64,000 nucleotides of DNA from Clostridia bacterium (lineage in GTDB: Bacteria > Bacillota > Clostridia > Oscillospirales > CAG-272): assembly GCA_017450965.1 (NCBI GenBank), contig JAFSSQ010000044.1, forward strand, positions 1 to 64,000. The letters are read 5' to 3'. The translations under genes were made by a program, and so were the position numbers. Shown in pieces: positions 45,007-53,461 of the stretch (position 1 is its first letter; every line of letters starts with the position of its first letter). The notes beneath the pieces were generated by a model. The model saw only the letters and a program-made list of their open reading frames with translations, did no database searches and was not told the DNA's origin.

Positions 45007-45035
45007 TTGACACGCCGCTCGCTTTGTGCTATTCT
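45007..45035 (+). promoter_or_regulatory. Sigma-A promoter of ylxM-ffh-rpsP-khpA
   Basis: TTGACA (45007-45012), 17 nt, TATTCT (45030-45035); the first start codon is 40 nt downstream. Confidence 0.85.
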
Positions 45036-45075
45036 GTGTAAAGCAAAAACGTTTACACCTTGACCGGAGCGTCGG

Positions 45076-45453
45076 ATGTTTGAAAAAAATCTGGTGATCG
45101 GGACGCTGATCGACTTTTACGGCGATCTGCTGCCCGAGGAACAAAAAAAGCTGCTCGCCGCCTACTATTTCGACGATCTTTCGCTTTCCGAGGCGGCGGA
45201 GATCTTTTCGATGACGCGCCAGGGCGCGCGCGCCGCGATCAAGCGCGGGGAAAAGGAGCTGCTCTTTTTTGAGGAAAAGCTCGGGCTCGCCGCCTCCCAC
45301 CGGGACCGGCAGCGGGAGCTTGACGAGCTCCTCGCGCTGGCAAAACGCCAGCGGGAGCTCGCCCGCAAGCAAGACGATCCGGAGCTTGCCGCGTGTGCCG
45401 TGGAGCTCGAGGCGCGGCTGGCCGCTCTCTCCGGGGAAAAAGAGACGAATTGA
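45076..45453 (+). CDS. ylxM: YlxM-family DNA-binding-like protein
   Basis: A 125-residue UPF0122 protein with a sigma-70-region-4-like helix-turn-helix (LSLSEAAEIFSMTRQGARAAI). In Firmicutes it sits next to ffh and is thought to modulate the signal recognition particle. The stop is 30 nt before ffh. A charged, helical C-terminal half is normal for the family. Confidence 0.92.
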   Translation: MFEKNLVIGTLIDFYGDLLPEEQKKLLAAYYFDDLSLSEAAEIFSMTRQGARAAIKRGEKELLFFEEKLGLAASHRDRQRELDELLALAKRQRELARKQDDPELAACAVELEARLAALSGEKETN

Positions 45454-45483
45454 CGCGGCGGGACCGCCGATGGAGAATACCGA

Positions 45484-46815
45484 ATGTTTCAAAGTCTGTC
45501 AGAAAAACTGTCGAACGCCTTCCGGCGCTTCCGCAGCAAGGGGAAGCTGACCGAGGCGGACGTGCGCGAGGGGATGCGCGAGGTCAAGCTCGCCCTCCTG
45601 GAAGCGGACGTCAACTTCAAGGTCGTCAAGGAGTTCTGCAACCGGGTCACCGAGCGCGCCGTCGGCGCGCAGGTGCTCGAGAGTCTGCTCCCGGAGCAGC
45701 AGATCGTCAAGATCGTCAACGAGGAGCTGATCGCCATCATGGGCGGGGAGAACGCCAAACTCGAGATCTCCCCGAAGCCCCCGACGGTCGTTTTAATGTG
45801 CGGCCTGCAGGGCGCCGGCAAAACGACGCACAGCGCCAAGCTCGCCTCCTATTTCAAAAAGAAGGGGAAAAATCCTCTCCTCGTCGCCTGCGACATCTAC
45901 CGTCCCGCCGCGATCGACCAGCTGAAAACGGTCGGGGAAGCGGTCGGCGTGCCGGTCTTTTCCCTCGGAACGGACCGTCCCGCCGTCGAGATCGCCAAAG
46001 CGGGCGTGGAATATGCGAAAAAGAACTGCCACGATATGGTCTTCATCGATACGGCGGGCCGCCTCCATATCGACGAAGGGCTGATGGAGGAGCTGGAGGA
46101 CATCCGGCGGGAAACCTCGCCCACCGAGATCCTGCTCGTCGTCGACGCGATGACCGGCCAGGACGCCGTCAACGTGGCAAAGGCGTTCAACGAAAAGCTG
46201 GAGCTCACCGGCGTGATCCTCACCAAGATGGACGGCGATACCCGCGGCGGCGCCGCGCTCTCCGTCCGCTATATCACCGGCAAACCGATCAAGTTCATCG
46301 GCGTCGGGGAAAAGCTCGATATGCTCGAGCCCTTCTACCCGGACCGCCTCGCTTCCCGTATCCTCGGGATGGGCGATATGCTCACGCTGATCGAAAAGGC
46401 GGAGCAGGCGTTCGACGAAAAGAAGGCGGCGGAGATGGAGAAAAAGCTCCGCGAGTCCTCCTTTACGCTCTCCGACTATCTGGAGCAGATGGACCAGCTC
46501 AAAAACATGGGCAGCCTCGAGCAGCTCGCGGGGATGATCCCCGGGATGAACAACGCGGTGCTGCGGGACGCGAAAATCGACGAAAAAGCGATGGACCGCA
46601 GCAAGGCGATCATCTGCTCGATGACGCTGCGCGAGCGCGAACGCCCCGATATCATCAACTCCTCCCGCAAAAAGCGGATCGCGGCGGGCGCGGGCACGAC
46701 GGTCGAGGAGGTCAACCGCCTGCTCCGGCAGTTCGACGCGATGAACAAGATGATGAAGCAGTTTACGGGCAAAGGCTCGAAAAAACTGCGCAGGATGATG
46801 AAAATACCGTTTTGA
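45484..46815 (+). CDS. ffh: Signal recognition particle protein Ffh (SRP54)
   Basis: A 443-residue GTPase that binds SRP RNA and signal peptides to bring ribosomes to SecYEG. The NG domain has GLQGAGKTT, DTAGR, TKMDGD and a later GVGEKLDMLEPF; the Met-rich M domain begins near residue 330 and holds FDAMNKMMKQF. Length is typical. GGAGAATACCGA precedes the ATG. It shares the ylxM promoter. Confidence 0.97.
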   Translation: MFQSLSEKLSNAFRRFRSKGKLTEADVREGMREVKLALLEADVNFKVVKEFCNRVTERAVGAQVLESLLPEQQIVKIVNEELIAIMGGENAKLEISPKPPTVVLMCGLQGAGKTTHSAKLASYFKKKGKNPLLVACDIYRPAAIDQLKTVGEAVGVPVFSLGTDRPAVEIAKAGVEYAKKNCHDMVFIDTAGRLHIDEGLMEELEDIRRETSPTEILLVVDAMTGQDAVNVAKAFNEKLELTGVILTKMDGDTRGGAALSVRYITGKPIKFIGVGEKLDMLEPFYPDRLASRILGMGDMLTLIEKAEQAFDEKKAAEMEKKLRESSFTLSDYLEQMDQLKNMGSLEQLAGMIPGMNNAVLRDAKIDEKAMDRSKAIICSMTLRERERPDIINSSRKKRIAAGAGTTVEEVNRLLRQFDAMNKMMKQFTGKGSKKLRRMMKIPF

Positions 46816-46869
46816 CCGAAACGGATTTTTATAAAAAAACAAAACTATATTTTTGGAGGAAAACAAACC

Positions 46870-47115
46870 ATGGCAGTCAAAATCAGACTTACCCGGATCG
46901 GGAAGAAAAAGGAACCCAGCTACAGAGTCGTCGTGGCGGACGCGCGTATGCCCCGCGACGGCAGATTCGTCGAGGAGATCGGCTTCTACAACCCGCTGAC
47001 CGACCCCGCCACCGTCAAGATCGACGCGGAGAAGGCGCAGAAGTGGATCAAGAACGGCGCGCAGCCGACCGATACCGTCCGTGCGCTTCTGAAGAAGAGC
47101 GGTATCATCGAATAA
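46870..47115 (+). CDS. rpsP: 30S ribosomal protein S16
   Basis: An 81-residue ribosomal protein with the canonical opening [22 protein letters not shown] and the GFYNPLTDP block. TTGGAGGAAAACAAACC is the ribosome site. It lies 54 nt after ffh in the expected order. Confidence 0.97.
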   Translation: MAVKIRLTRIGKKKEPSYRVVVADARMPRDGRFVEEIGFYNPLTDPATVKIDAEKAQKWIKNGAQPTDTVRALLKKSGIIE

Positions 47116-47152
47116 GCAGAAAGGAAGTTTGCCCGCCGGCGAAAGAGAGAAC

Positions 47153-47392
47153 ATGATAGATCTGAAAGATACCTTAACCGATATCGCCAAAGCGATCGTG
47201 GATCATCCCGACGACGTTGCGGTGGAGGAGCGGAAGAAGGAAAACGGCGAAACGCTGCTGACCCTTCGCGTTCACCCGGACGACATGGGCATGGTCATCG
47301 GCAGGCACGGCAAGATCGCCAAGTCGATCCGCCTGATTATCAAAGCCGCGGCCAATTCCGCAAACGAGAAGGTCACGGTGGAGATCGAATGA
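47153..47392 (+). CDS. khpA: KH-domain RNA-binding protein KhpA
   Basis: A 79-residue protein with the type-I KH motif VIGRHGKIAKSIR. KhpA with KhpB binds many small and messenger RNAs in Gram-positive bacteria. The ATG at 47153 matches the family N-terminus; a TTG at 47129 with AAAGGAAG just upstream is an alternative. The rimM-trmD-rplS genes that usually follow are absent; a terminator comes next. Confidence 0.93.
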   Translation: MIDLKDTLTDIAKAIVDHPDDVAVEERKKENGETLLTLRVHPDDMGMVIGRHGKIAKSIRLIIKAAANSANEKVTVEIE

Positions 47393-47401
47393 TCCCAAAC
47401 C

Positions 47402-47440
47402 AAAACGGAGCTTGTCCCCTCGGAAAAGCTCCGTTTTTTT
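47402..47440 (+). terminator. Terminator of the ffh-rpsP-khpA transcript
   Basis: An AAAACGGAGCTT/AAGCTCCGTTTT stem with a 7-T tail just before the glpK ribosome site. Confidence 0.88.
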
Positions 47441-47450
47441 CGGAGGAGTT

Positions 47451-48935
47451 ATGAAAAACCGCAAGTACGTCCTCGCCCTTGATTGCGGCACGTCCAGCGT
47501 GCGCGCGATCGTCTTTGACCTCTTTGGCGCGCCCGTTTCCTGCGTGGCGCGCAGCGTAAAGCTGGACTACCCCGTCCCCGGCTATGTGGAACAGAGCGCG
47601 GAAGAGATCTGGACCCGCCAGATCTCCGCCGCCTACGAGGCGATCACCTCCGCCGGTATTTCGGCGGGCGAGATCGCCGCGATCGGCATCACCAATCAGC
47701 GGGAGACCGCGATCGCGTGGGACAAAAAGACCGGTCAGCCGCTCGCGCCCGCCATCGTCTGGCAATGCCGGCGGACGGCGGAGCGGTGCGCGCGGCTCGC
47801 CGCCTCCCCGGAGATGGAAACGGTCCGGGAGAAGACCGGCCTTGTCGCCGATCCCTATTTTTCCGCCACCAAATTCGAGTGGATGATGGAAAACGTCCCC
47901 GGCCTGCGGGCGCGGGCGGAGCGCGGGGAGGTCGCCTTCGGCACGGTGGACAGCTGGCTCCTTTACCGCCTCTCCGGCGGCCGGAGTTTTCTTACCGACC
48001 TCTCCAACGCCTCCCGCACGATGCTCTGCGATATCCGCGCCGGCGCGTGGGACGCTTCCCTCTGTTCGCTCTTCGGGATCCCGGAGAGCTGCCTGTGCGA
48101 GATCCGGCCCTCCTCCGGGCTCTTTTGCGAAACGGAGCCGGACCTGCTCGGCGCGCCGATCCCGGTCTGCGGCGTCGCGGGCGATCAGCAGTCCGCCCTG
48201 TTCGGGCACGCCTGCGTGGACGCAGGCGAACTGAAAAACACCTACGGCACCGGCGGCTTCCTGTTGATGAACACGGGCGCCCGTCCCAAGCTCGACCGCA
48301 AGGGCGGGCTCCTTTCCACCGTCGCGTGGCAGCGGGACGGGAAGATCACCTACGCGCTCGAGGGCTCGGTCTTCGTCTGCGGCGCGGCGATCCAATGGCT
48401 GCGGGACGGGCTCGCGATCATCCATAGCTCCCCCGAGTCGGAGGAGCTGGCGCGCTCGGTCCCGGACAGCGGCGGCGTCTATCTGGTCCCCGCCTTTACC
48501 GGGCTCGGCGCCCCCTACTGGAACAGCGCCGCCCGCGGCGCGATCCTCGGGATCACCCGCGGAACCGAACGCGGCCATATCGCGCGCGCCGCGCTGGAGG
48601 CGCTCGCCTATCAGACCGCGGACGTCGTGCGCGAGATGGAACGCGTTACGGGGGAGAGCGTCCGCTCCCTGCGGGTGGACGGCGGAGCCGCCTCAAACGA
48701 TCTTCTGATGCAGATCCAGGCGGACGTGCTCGGCGTTCCCGTCCGGCGGCCGGCATACGCGGAGATCACCGCGCGGGGCGCCGCCATGCTCGCCGCCCTC
48801 GGCGTCGGCGCGATCTCCTCGCCGGAGGAGTTCCTCGCGGGGGAGAAGACGACGGTCTTTGAGCCGCAGATCGGCGACGAGCGCCGCCGGGAAATGCTCG
48901 ACGGCTGGCACGAGGCGGTGCGCCGCGTTCTCTGA
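47451..48935 (+). CDS. glpK: Glycerol kinase
   Basis: A 494-residue FGGY kinase that converts glycerol and ATP to sn-glycerol-3-phosphate. Landmarks: LALDCGTSSVRAIVFD, ITNQRETAIAWD, DSWLLYRLSGG, VAGDQQSALFG, TYGTGGFLLMNTG and the FGGY-type FTGLGAPYW block. TTTCGGAGGAGTT precedes the ATG at 47451. It stands alone between two terminators, without glpF or glpO nearby. It could supply glycerol-3-phosphate to PlsY, encoded at 59253. Confidence 0.95.
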   Translation: MKNRKYVLALDCGTSSVRAIVFDLFGAPVSCVARSVKLDYPVPGYVEQSAEEIWTRQISAAYEAITSAGISAGEIAAIGITNQRETAIAWDKKTGQPLAPAIVWQCRRTAERCARLAASPEMETVREKTGLVADPYFSATKFEWMMENVPGLRARAERGEVAFGTVDSWLLYRLSGGRSFLTDLSNASRTMLCDIRAGAWDASLCSLFGIPESCLCEIRPSSGLFCETEPDLLGAPIPVCGVAGDQQSALFGHACVDAGELKNTYGTGGFLLMNTGARPKLDRKGGLLSTVAWQRDGKITYALEGSVFVCGAAIQWLRDGLAIIHSSPESEELARSVPDSGGVYLVPAFTGLGAPYWNSAARGAILGITRGTERGHIARAALEALAYQTADVVREMERVTGESVRSLRVDGGAASNDLLMQIQADVLGVPVRRPAYAEITARGAAMLAALGVGAISSPEEFLAGEKTTVFEPQIGDERRREMLDGWHEAVRRVL

Positions 48936-48937
48936 AA

Positions 48938-48971
48938 AACGGGGCGGGAGATTCTCCCGCCCGCATTTTTT
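48938..48971 (+). terminator. Terminator of glpK
   Basis: A GGGCGGGAGA/TCTCCCGCCC stem with a minimal loop, then GCATTTTTT. Confidence 0.9.
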
Positions 48972-49011
48972 AACAAACTGTAAATCCGGTCTCCCCTCGA
49001 TACGATTTTTC

Positions 49012-49040
49012 TTGCAAAACGGGGCGATTTTTGGTATAAT
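49012..49040 (+). promoter_or_regulatory. Sigma-A promoter of the flotillin gene
   Basis: TTGCAA (49012-49017), 17 nt, TATAAT (49035-49040), about 70 nt before the start codon. Confidence 0.8.
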
Positions 49041-49109
49041 TTTATCCGGAACAACTGTACAGTGATCCGGACGATAAGCAATCCGACGCAAACAGAAAGG
49101 AGTTTCGTT

Positions 49110-50675
49110 ATGCTTTCCATCAGCGCGCTCGCACTCACCCTCGCAAACGTGCCGGTCTCCGCCATTGTAGCGGCGGTGATCCTGGTCCTGGCGTTTTTCA
49201 TCTTCGTGATCTCCGGCTACGTCAAAGCGCCGCCGGATCGGGCGTTTATCATCTCCGGCCGCAAAAAAGAGCCGAAGATCCTGATCGGCCGCGCCGGGAT
49301 CAAGCTCCCCTTCTTTGAGAGGAAGGATACGCTGCTTTTAAAACAGATCAGCATCGACATCAAGACCAACGGCTACGTTCCCACCCTCGACTTTATCGGC
49401 GTCGATATCGACGCAGTGGCAAAGGTCCGCGTCAATACCGATCCCGCGGGGATCAAGGTCGCGATGAAGAACTTCCTTAATATGAACGAGGCGCAGATCA
49501 TCGCGGCTCTGACCGACTCGCTGCAGGGCAATATGCGCGAGATCATCGGCACCGTGAAATTAAAGGAACTCAACACCGACCGCAAAAAATTCGGCGACGA
49601 GGTCCAGGAAAAAGCGCAGAAGGATATGAACGCCCTCGGCATCGAGATCATCTCCTGCAACATCCAGAAGATCGAGGACGAAAAGGGACTGATCATCGCC
49701 CTCGGTCAGGACAATATGAGCCAGATCCAGAAGGACGCGTCGATCGCCAAAGCGCAGGCGGAAAAGGATGTTGCCATCGCGGAAGCGGAGGCGAAAAAGG
49801 CCGCCAACGACGCGCAGGTCGCCGCGGAGACGGAGATCGCCGCCAAGCAGAACGAGCTGCGGATCCGCCAGGCGGAGCTGAAACGCGAGTCCGATATCAA
49901 ACAGGCGGAAGCGGACGCGGCGTACCAGATCCAACAGCAGGAACAGCGCAAGACCATCGAGATCACCACCGCCAACGCGAACATCGCCAAACAGGAGCGG
50001 GAGATCGAGCTGAAAAAGCGCGAGGTCGAGGTAACGGCGCAGAAGCTGGACGCCGACGTTAAAAAACGCGCGGAAGCGGACCGTTTCGCCCGTCAGCAGC
50101 AGGCAGAGGCGGCGCTCTACGAGCGGCAGAAGAGAGCGGAAGCCGAAAAGTTTGAGCAGATGAAGGCGGCGGAAGCCCGCAAGATCCAGGCGGAGGCCGA
50201 CCTCTTTGCCCGTCAGCAGGAGGCGGAGGGGATCCGCGCCGTCGGCGAGGCGGAGGCAAAAGCCATCGAGGCAAAAGGCGTCGCCGAGGCGGAAGCCCTG
50301 GAAAAGAAAGCTGAAGCGATGAAAAAATACGGTCAGGCGGCGATGATGGAAATGATCATCAAGGCTCTGCCCGAGATGGCGGCGGCGGTCGCCAAGCCGA
50401 TGGAGAACATCGACAGGATCACGATCATCGACGGCGGCAGCGGGGAAGGCGGCGTCTCCGGCGTCGGAGCTTACGTTCCCGCCGCGCTCGCCAGAACGAT
50501 CGAGACGGTCAGAGAAGCCACCGGCGTCGACATCCGCGAGATCATGCGCGCGAATACCTACGAGGCAAAAGTCACCAAAAACGTCAACGTCACCGGCCTC
50601 CCCGGCGGGGACGACAAACCCTCCCCCGCCGCGGACAATATCGTCCAGGCCGCCGTTACCGAGCCGGAGGAATAA
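49110..50675 (+). CDS. floT: Flotillin-like membrane scaffold protein
   Basis: A 521-residue SPFH-domain protein. A membrane hairpin or helix (about 10-35), the band-7/SPFH domain (about 36-210), a long Ala/Glu/Lys coiled coil with AEAEAKKAA repeats (about 215-425), and a C-terminal oligomerisation tail match FloT/YuaG. It organises functional membrane microdomains. The ATG at 49110 follows GAAAGGAG. The usual NfeD-type partner is not next to it. It has its own promoter and terminator. Confidence 0.93.
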   Translation: MLSISALALTLANVPVSAIVAAVILVLAFFIFVISGYVKAPPDRAFIISGRKKEPKILIGRAGIKLPFFERKDTLLLKQISIDIKTNGYVPTLDFIGVDIDAVAKVRVNTDPAGIKVAMKNFLNMNEAQIIAALTDSLQGNMREIIGTVKLKELNTDRKKFGDEVQEKAQKDMNALGIEIISCNIQKIEDEKGLIIALGQDNMSQIQKDASIAKAQAEKDVAIAEAEAKKAANDAQVAAETEIAAKQNELRIRQAELKRESDIKQAEADAAYQIQQQEQRKTIEITTANANIAKQEREIELKKREVEVTAQKLDADVKKRAEADRFARQQQAEAALYERQKRAEAEKFEQMKAAEARKIQAEADLFARQQEAEGIRAVGEAEAKAIEAKGVAEAEALEKKAEAMKKYGQAAMMEMIIKALPEMAAAVAKPMENIDRITIIDGGSGEGGVSGVGAYVPAALARTIETVREATGVDIREIMRANTYEAKVTKNVNVTGLPGGDDKPSPAADNIVQAAVTEPEE

Positions 50676-50769
50676 GCGCCGGGAAAACGCCCTTCCTTTT
50701 CCGGAGAAAAGGAAGCGAAAAGACTTTCCGAAAAGGGAAGAAAAAAGCGCAAACAAAGAGAACAGCACC

Positions 50770-50801
50770 AAAAAGCCGGTCACAATCGTGACCGGCTTTT
50801 T
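50770..50801. terminator. Terminator after the flotillin gene
   Basis: A 13-bp stem AAAAGCCGGTCAC with its complement, loop AATC, and a T tail. It works in either direction. Confidence 0.92.
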
Positions 50802-50844
50802 GCTTTTGCGGGATAAGAGTAAGAACCGGCAGGGATCCTTCTCC

Positions 50845-50945
50845 GTCGTAGGGGCGCTTCACGAAGCGCCCGTTCTCCGTCCGCCGCCGCGCGGCTTTTT
50901 GCCTCCCCCTTGGGGGAGGTGGCGCGGCTCGCCGCGGAGAAAGCC
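50845..50945. repeat. Palindromic intergenic repeats at the edge of the AT-rich island
   Basis: Two different palindromes lie side by side: GGGCGCTTC/GAAGCGCCC (about 50852-50871) and CCTCCCCC/GGGGGAGG (50902-50919), followed by GCGCGGCTCGCCGCG. They resemble REP-like elements scattered in gut Clostridia. Base composition drops sharply right after them. Confidence 0.7.
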
Positions 50946-51209
50946 GTCTTTGTTCGTATCCGATTACCAAAAACAGTGCCAAACATATTTTTTGCCACTT
51001 ACTTAATGCATTGGACACCACTTTTTACCATCTTTTACGATTCTATACCAGTCCGTTTTATTTCAACAAACGATGTAGATAGAAACCGGCCTCCAATTGT
51101 CTTCCGATTCTATACAGTAACGGTTTTTTTGTTTATAAAATTACAATAGTTTGAAAAAGCTATCGCTACTTCAAATGATTTGAAAAGCTGTTTTTCATTG
51201 ATATCATTC
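50946..51209. other. AT-rich gene-free stretch
   Basis: No supported gene. It contains an 11-bp direct repeat (CGATTCTATAC at 51038 and 51105) and a few short frames without ribosome sites. It may be the degraded end of an earlier insertion, but no transposase or integrase remnant is recognisable. Confidence 0.5.
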
Positions 51210-51461
51210 TTAGTTTTCAGTTTTTTTTACAGTCCAGTGAAATTGAACTTTAAAATCATTGAAACATTTTTCGCAAATCCAATAATAGCCATCGTTTGCC
51301 GTGTATCCTATATGCAGATCCCCTTCCAATTCGCTGAATTTGTCCCCACAGAATTCACAATGATCATGATCCCAATCTTTACTCTGTGGCCGGTATATTT
51401 GATACTTTAACTCTTTTTCAAAAAGATACTCGGCTTGATCAGTAAGTCTCCAATCGTTCAT
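51210..51461 (-). CDS. Small two-CxxC protein, candidate immunity protein
   Basis: An 83-residue protein with a perfect AGGAGGTAATCTT site before the ATG at 51461. It has two zinc-ribbon-like CxxC pairs (HCEFCGDK and ICEKCFND). It lies directly downstream of the orphan Rhs tip at 51520, the usual place of a toxin's immunity gene. No matching family was recognised, so the immunity role is inferred from position only. Confidence 0.7.
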   Translation of the reverse strand: MNDWRLTDQAEYLFEKELKYQIYRPQSKDWDHDHCEFCGDKFSELEGDLHIGYTANDGYYWICEKCFNDFKVQFHWTVKKTEN

Positions 51462-51519
51462 AAGATTACCTCCTATACGAAACGGGATTTTTTAACTTAA
51501 TAATCTTGTATTTTTGCTA

Positions 51520-52435
51520 TTATTTAGGAAGAATTGTTCCGTCCGGAAACAATCGAAATTTTCCGGTTGGTCCTTTATAGTCCCAATGAGGCCCGATTGG
51601 ATCTGGATGCTCTAAATCCGGAGACAAGCTTTCCCTGGTATTAGGATTATAATAGTTTCCTTTTTTACTTCCAGGAGTTCCCGGACCTCTCCATTCACTT
51701 CCGTTGGGTGGTTTTAAAGGATCATTCCCTAGATAATCTACATTGGGAGGTTCGGGATTCGGATTCTGTTTAGAAGGTTCTTTACCATCAGTTTTTTTAT
51801 CAAACGATCTATAATTAAATAGACTTTCCAAAGAAGTTGCTATACTTTCAAAAAAGCCACTTAATCCATCTGCAAAAGCAAAACTGACCCCCAAACCCAC
51901 TATGCAATACATGCCCAAACTTCCGCCGCCGATGTCCAGTGTATTATAGCACCGCGCGCTCAAGCCGAATGGGTCGTATTTGTTCACCGGATCATTCCCG
52001 CAATACGCAAACATATTGCAGCCGAGCACGCCCTGACCGGTGGAGACATAGGCATCTGGATTTATGAAACGGCAAATCTCCGGATCATAATACCGACTCC
52101 GGAGGTAATAGAACCCGCTTTCGGTATCGTAGTAATACCCTCTGTAACGGATGGGGTTGATATTGGCGATATGCGTTGCGCCGGTGATGGCAACGCCGTA
52201 TTCATCCTTGACCGAGAGCAGTTTGCCCCACGCGTCGTACTCGTAATAAGCGACGGTCTCGCCGTTCATGGCCAGGAGCTCGATCACGTCGCCCTGCAGA
52301 TTGCGCAGGAAGTAGTAATTGTCCGTGTTCGTCCCGTCGCAGTAGATCAGCCCGTACGGTCTTCCGGTCTCATCGTAAATATAGTAGATGTAGCAGCTGC
52401 CCCATTCTTCGCAGACGAGCCGGTCTCTAAGGTAG
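51520..52435 (-). pseudogene. Orphan Rhs tip with polymorphic toxin C-terminus (second cassette)
   Basis: The 5' end is lost at about 52435, where a HEAT-like gene begins. What remains starts inside the Rhs core (DRLVCEEWGSCYIYYIY) and includes RYRGYYYDTESGFYYLRSRYYDPE and the variable junction around DPFGLSAR. After the junction comes a toxin-like tail ending HWDYKGPTGKFRLFPDG. Possible starts (GTG 52287) have no ribosome site. It is a displaced cassette that could become active if recombined behind a full Rhs core, because the 370-bp core segment is shared with the copy at 53989. Confidence 0.8.
52066..52435 (-). repeat. Rhs core segment, copy A of a 370-bp direct repeat
   Basis: Nearly identical, without gaps, to 53989-54358 (constant offset 1923 nt). 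This is the Rhs core part just before the variable junction. Confidence 0.85.
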
Positions 52436-52443
52436 TTTTTTCT

Positions 52444-52944
52444 TTATTTCTCTCTTTGAGCATCCATTTCTTTTATCACTTCCTCCAACGCCGCACCCCG
52501 TTCCATTACGCAATCATATTCTTCCCAAATCTTCTCCCGGATAGTTTTCTTTTTGCCTTCGGAAAGACGCGGGATAGTTTTTAACAACAGTTTGCAACTC
52601 AAATCCCTCGTTCCTTCATCTTCTTCCTTTAAGTTGTCGGCAAGCGTTTGAAGAGACCTGTCGTCGCTCAAATCCATACTTTCCAAAGAAGCCAAAAAGC
52701 AAGCGCGGGATCCTTTTGTTTTTGAGTTTTCCAAAAGTCCGAGCAGCAGCGCCTTGTAGTCTTCGTTTTCCGCGAGATGCGGGGTAAGGAATTCCGTCAT
52801 TCCCCGCCAAACGACCGGGCTCGACACGGAGTTCAAAATTTCAAAATAAAGAGGGAGCATCGTTTTGTCAAACGGAAGCTGCGTGATTGCCTTCAACAGC
52901 CCGGTGGCAACGTCCGGAGTCTTTTTTGTGCTGCGTTTATTCAT
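52444..52944 (-). CDS. HEAT-repeat-like protein, candidate immunity protein (second)
   Basis: A 166-residue soluble helical protein, start at 52944 (MNKRSTKKTPDV) after GGGAG; an upstream Met at 52965 lacks one. Repeated helical pairs (for example FEILNSVSSPVVWRGMTEFL, and ALLLGLLENSKTKGSRACFLASL) suggest an alpha solenoid. It is paralogous to the gene before it and overlaps that gene by 8 nt. Solenoid immunity proteins are common beside Rhs toxins, but the role here is inferred. The orphan Rhs tip follows it 8 nt later. Confidence 0.75.
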   Translation of the reverse strand: MNKRSTKKTPDVATGLLKAITQLPFDKTMLPLYFEILNSVSSPVVWRGMTEFLTPHLAENEDYKALLLGLLENSKTKGSRACFLASLESMDLSDDRSLQTLADNLKEEDEGTRDLSCKLLLKTIPRLSEGKKKTIREKIWEEYDCVMERGAALEEVIKEMDAQREK

Positions 52945-53461
52945 CGAAAACTTCTCCCAAGGCAAGCAAAACGGTTTCCATCGTTCTTCCGAGTTTCACT
53001 TCTTCACTGTGCGCTCTTTTGAGCCGCCGTTTCAGCATTTTTCTTTGAGGGACGGAAAGGGCAGATGCTGCGGTTTTCAGAATTTGCACGCTTTTATAGC
53101 GACACTCAAAGTTCCCGCGCTGGATCTCGTCACACAAAATTTTTATCGAGCGGCTATCCTTACAGCCGATCTTTTGCAGTGCGGAGAGAAAAACTCCTCT
53201 CGCGCCCTTTGTACCCGGATCGGTCAGACGATCCAAAAGAAGCTCCCGAAAAGCCGGATCCTGCGAAAAAGGAGAATCCGCGATCCGATGAACCAACTCC
53301 CCCCAGATCAAAGGATTTGTCGTTGTCGTTATGATTTCATAACACAAAGAGAGACTTTCTTCGGTGATCGGAAAACGATCTGTTCCTTCGCACAGTTCTT
53401 CGGCTTTTTTTGTATTCTCCGGCATCCTTAATCGGGAAACGGTTTTCCTAGTTCCAGCCAT
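52937..53461 (-). CDS. HEAT-repeat-like protein, candidate immunity protein (first)
   Basis: A 174-residue helical protein directly after the first Rhs tip. The ATG at 53461 has GAGGAG 11 nt upstream and overlaps the Rhs end; an internal ATG at 53425 aligns better with its paralog's N-terminus. The solenoid pattern (IWGELVHRIADSPF, FRELLLDRLTDPGTKGARGVFLSAL) parallels the second protein closely. Probably the immunity partner of the toxin encoded just before it. Confidence 0.75.
   Translation of the reverse strand: MAGTRKTVSRLRMPENTKKAEELCEGTDRFPITEESLSLCYEIITTTTNPLIWGELVHRIADSPFSQDPAFRELLLDRLTDPGTKGARGVFLSALQKIGCKDSRSIKILCDEIQRGNFECRYKSVQILKTAASALSVPQRKMLKRRLKRAHSEEVKLGRTMETVLLALGEVFDE

Noticed and set aside
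44846-45075. Small RNA gene between the divergent operons
   Set aside because: The region is explained by two promoters and leaders; no stable conserved fold was recognised.
51038-51115. 11-bp direct repeat as a transposon target duplication
   Set aside because: Too short a span (67 bp apart) and no transposase or inverted ends between the copies.
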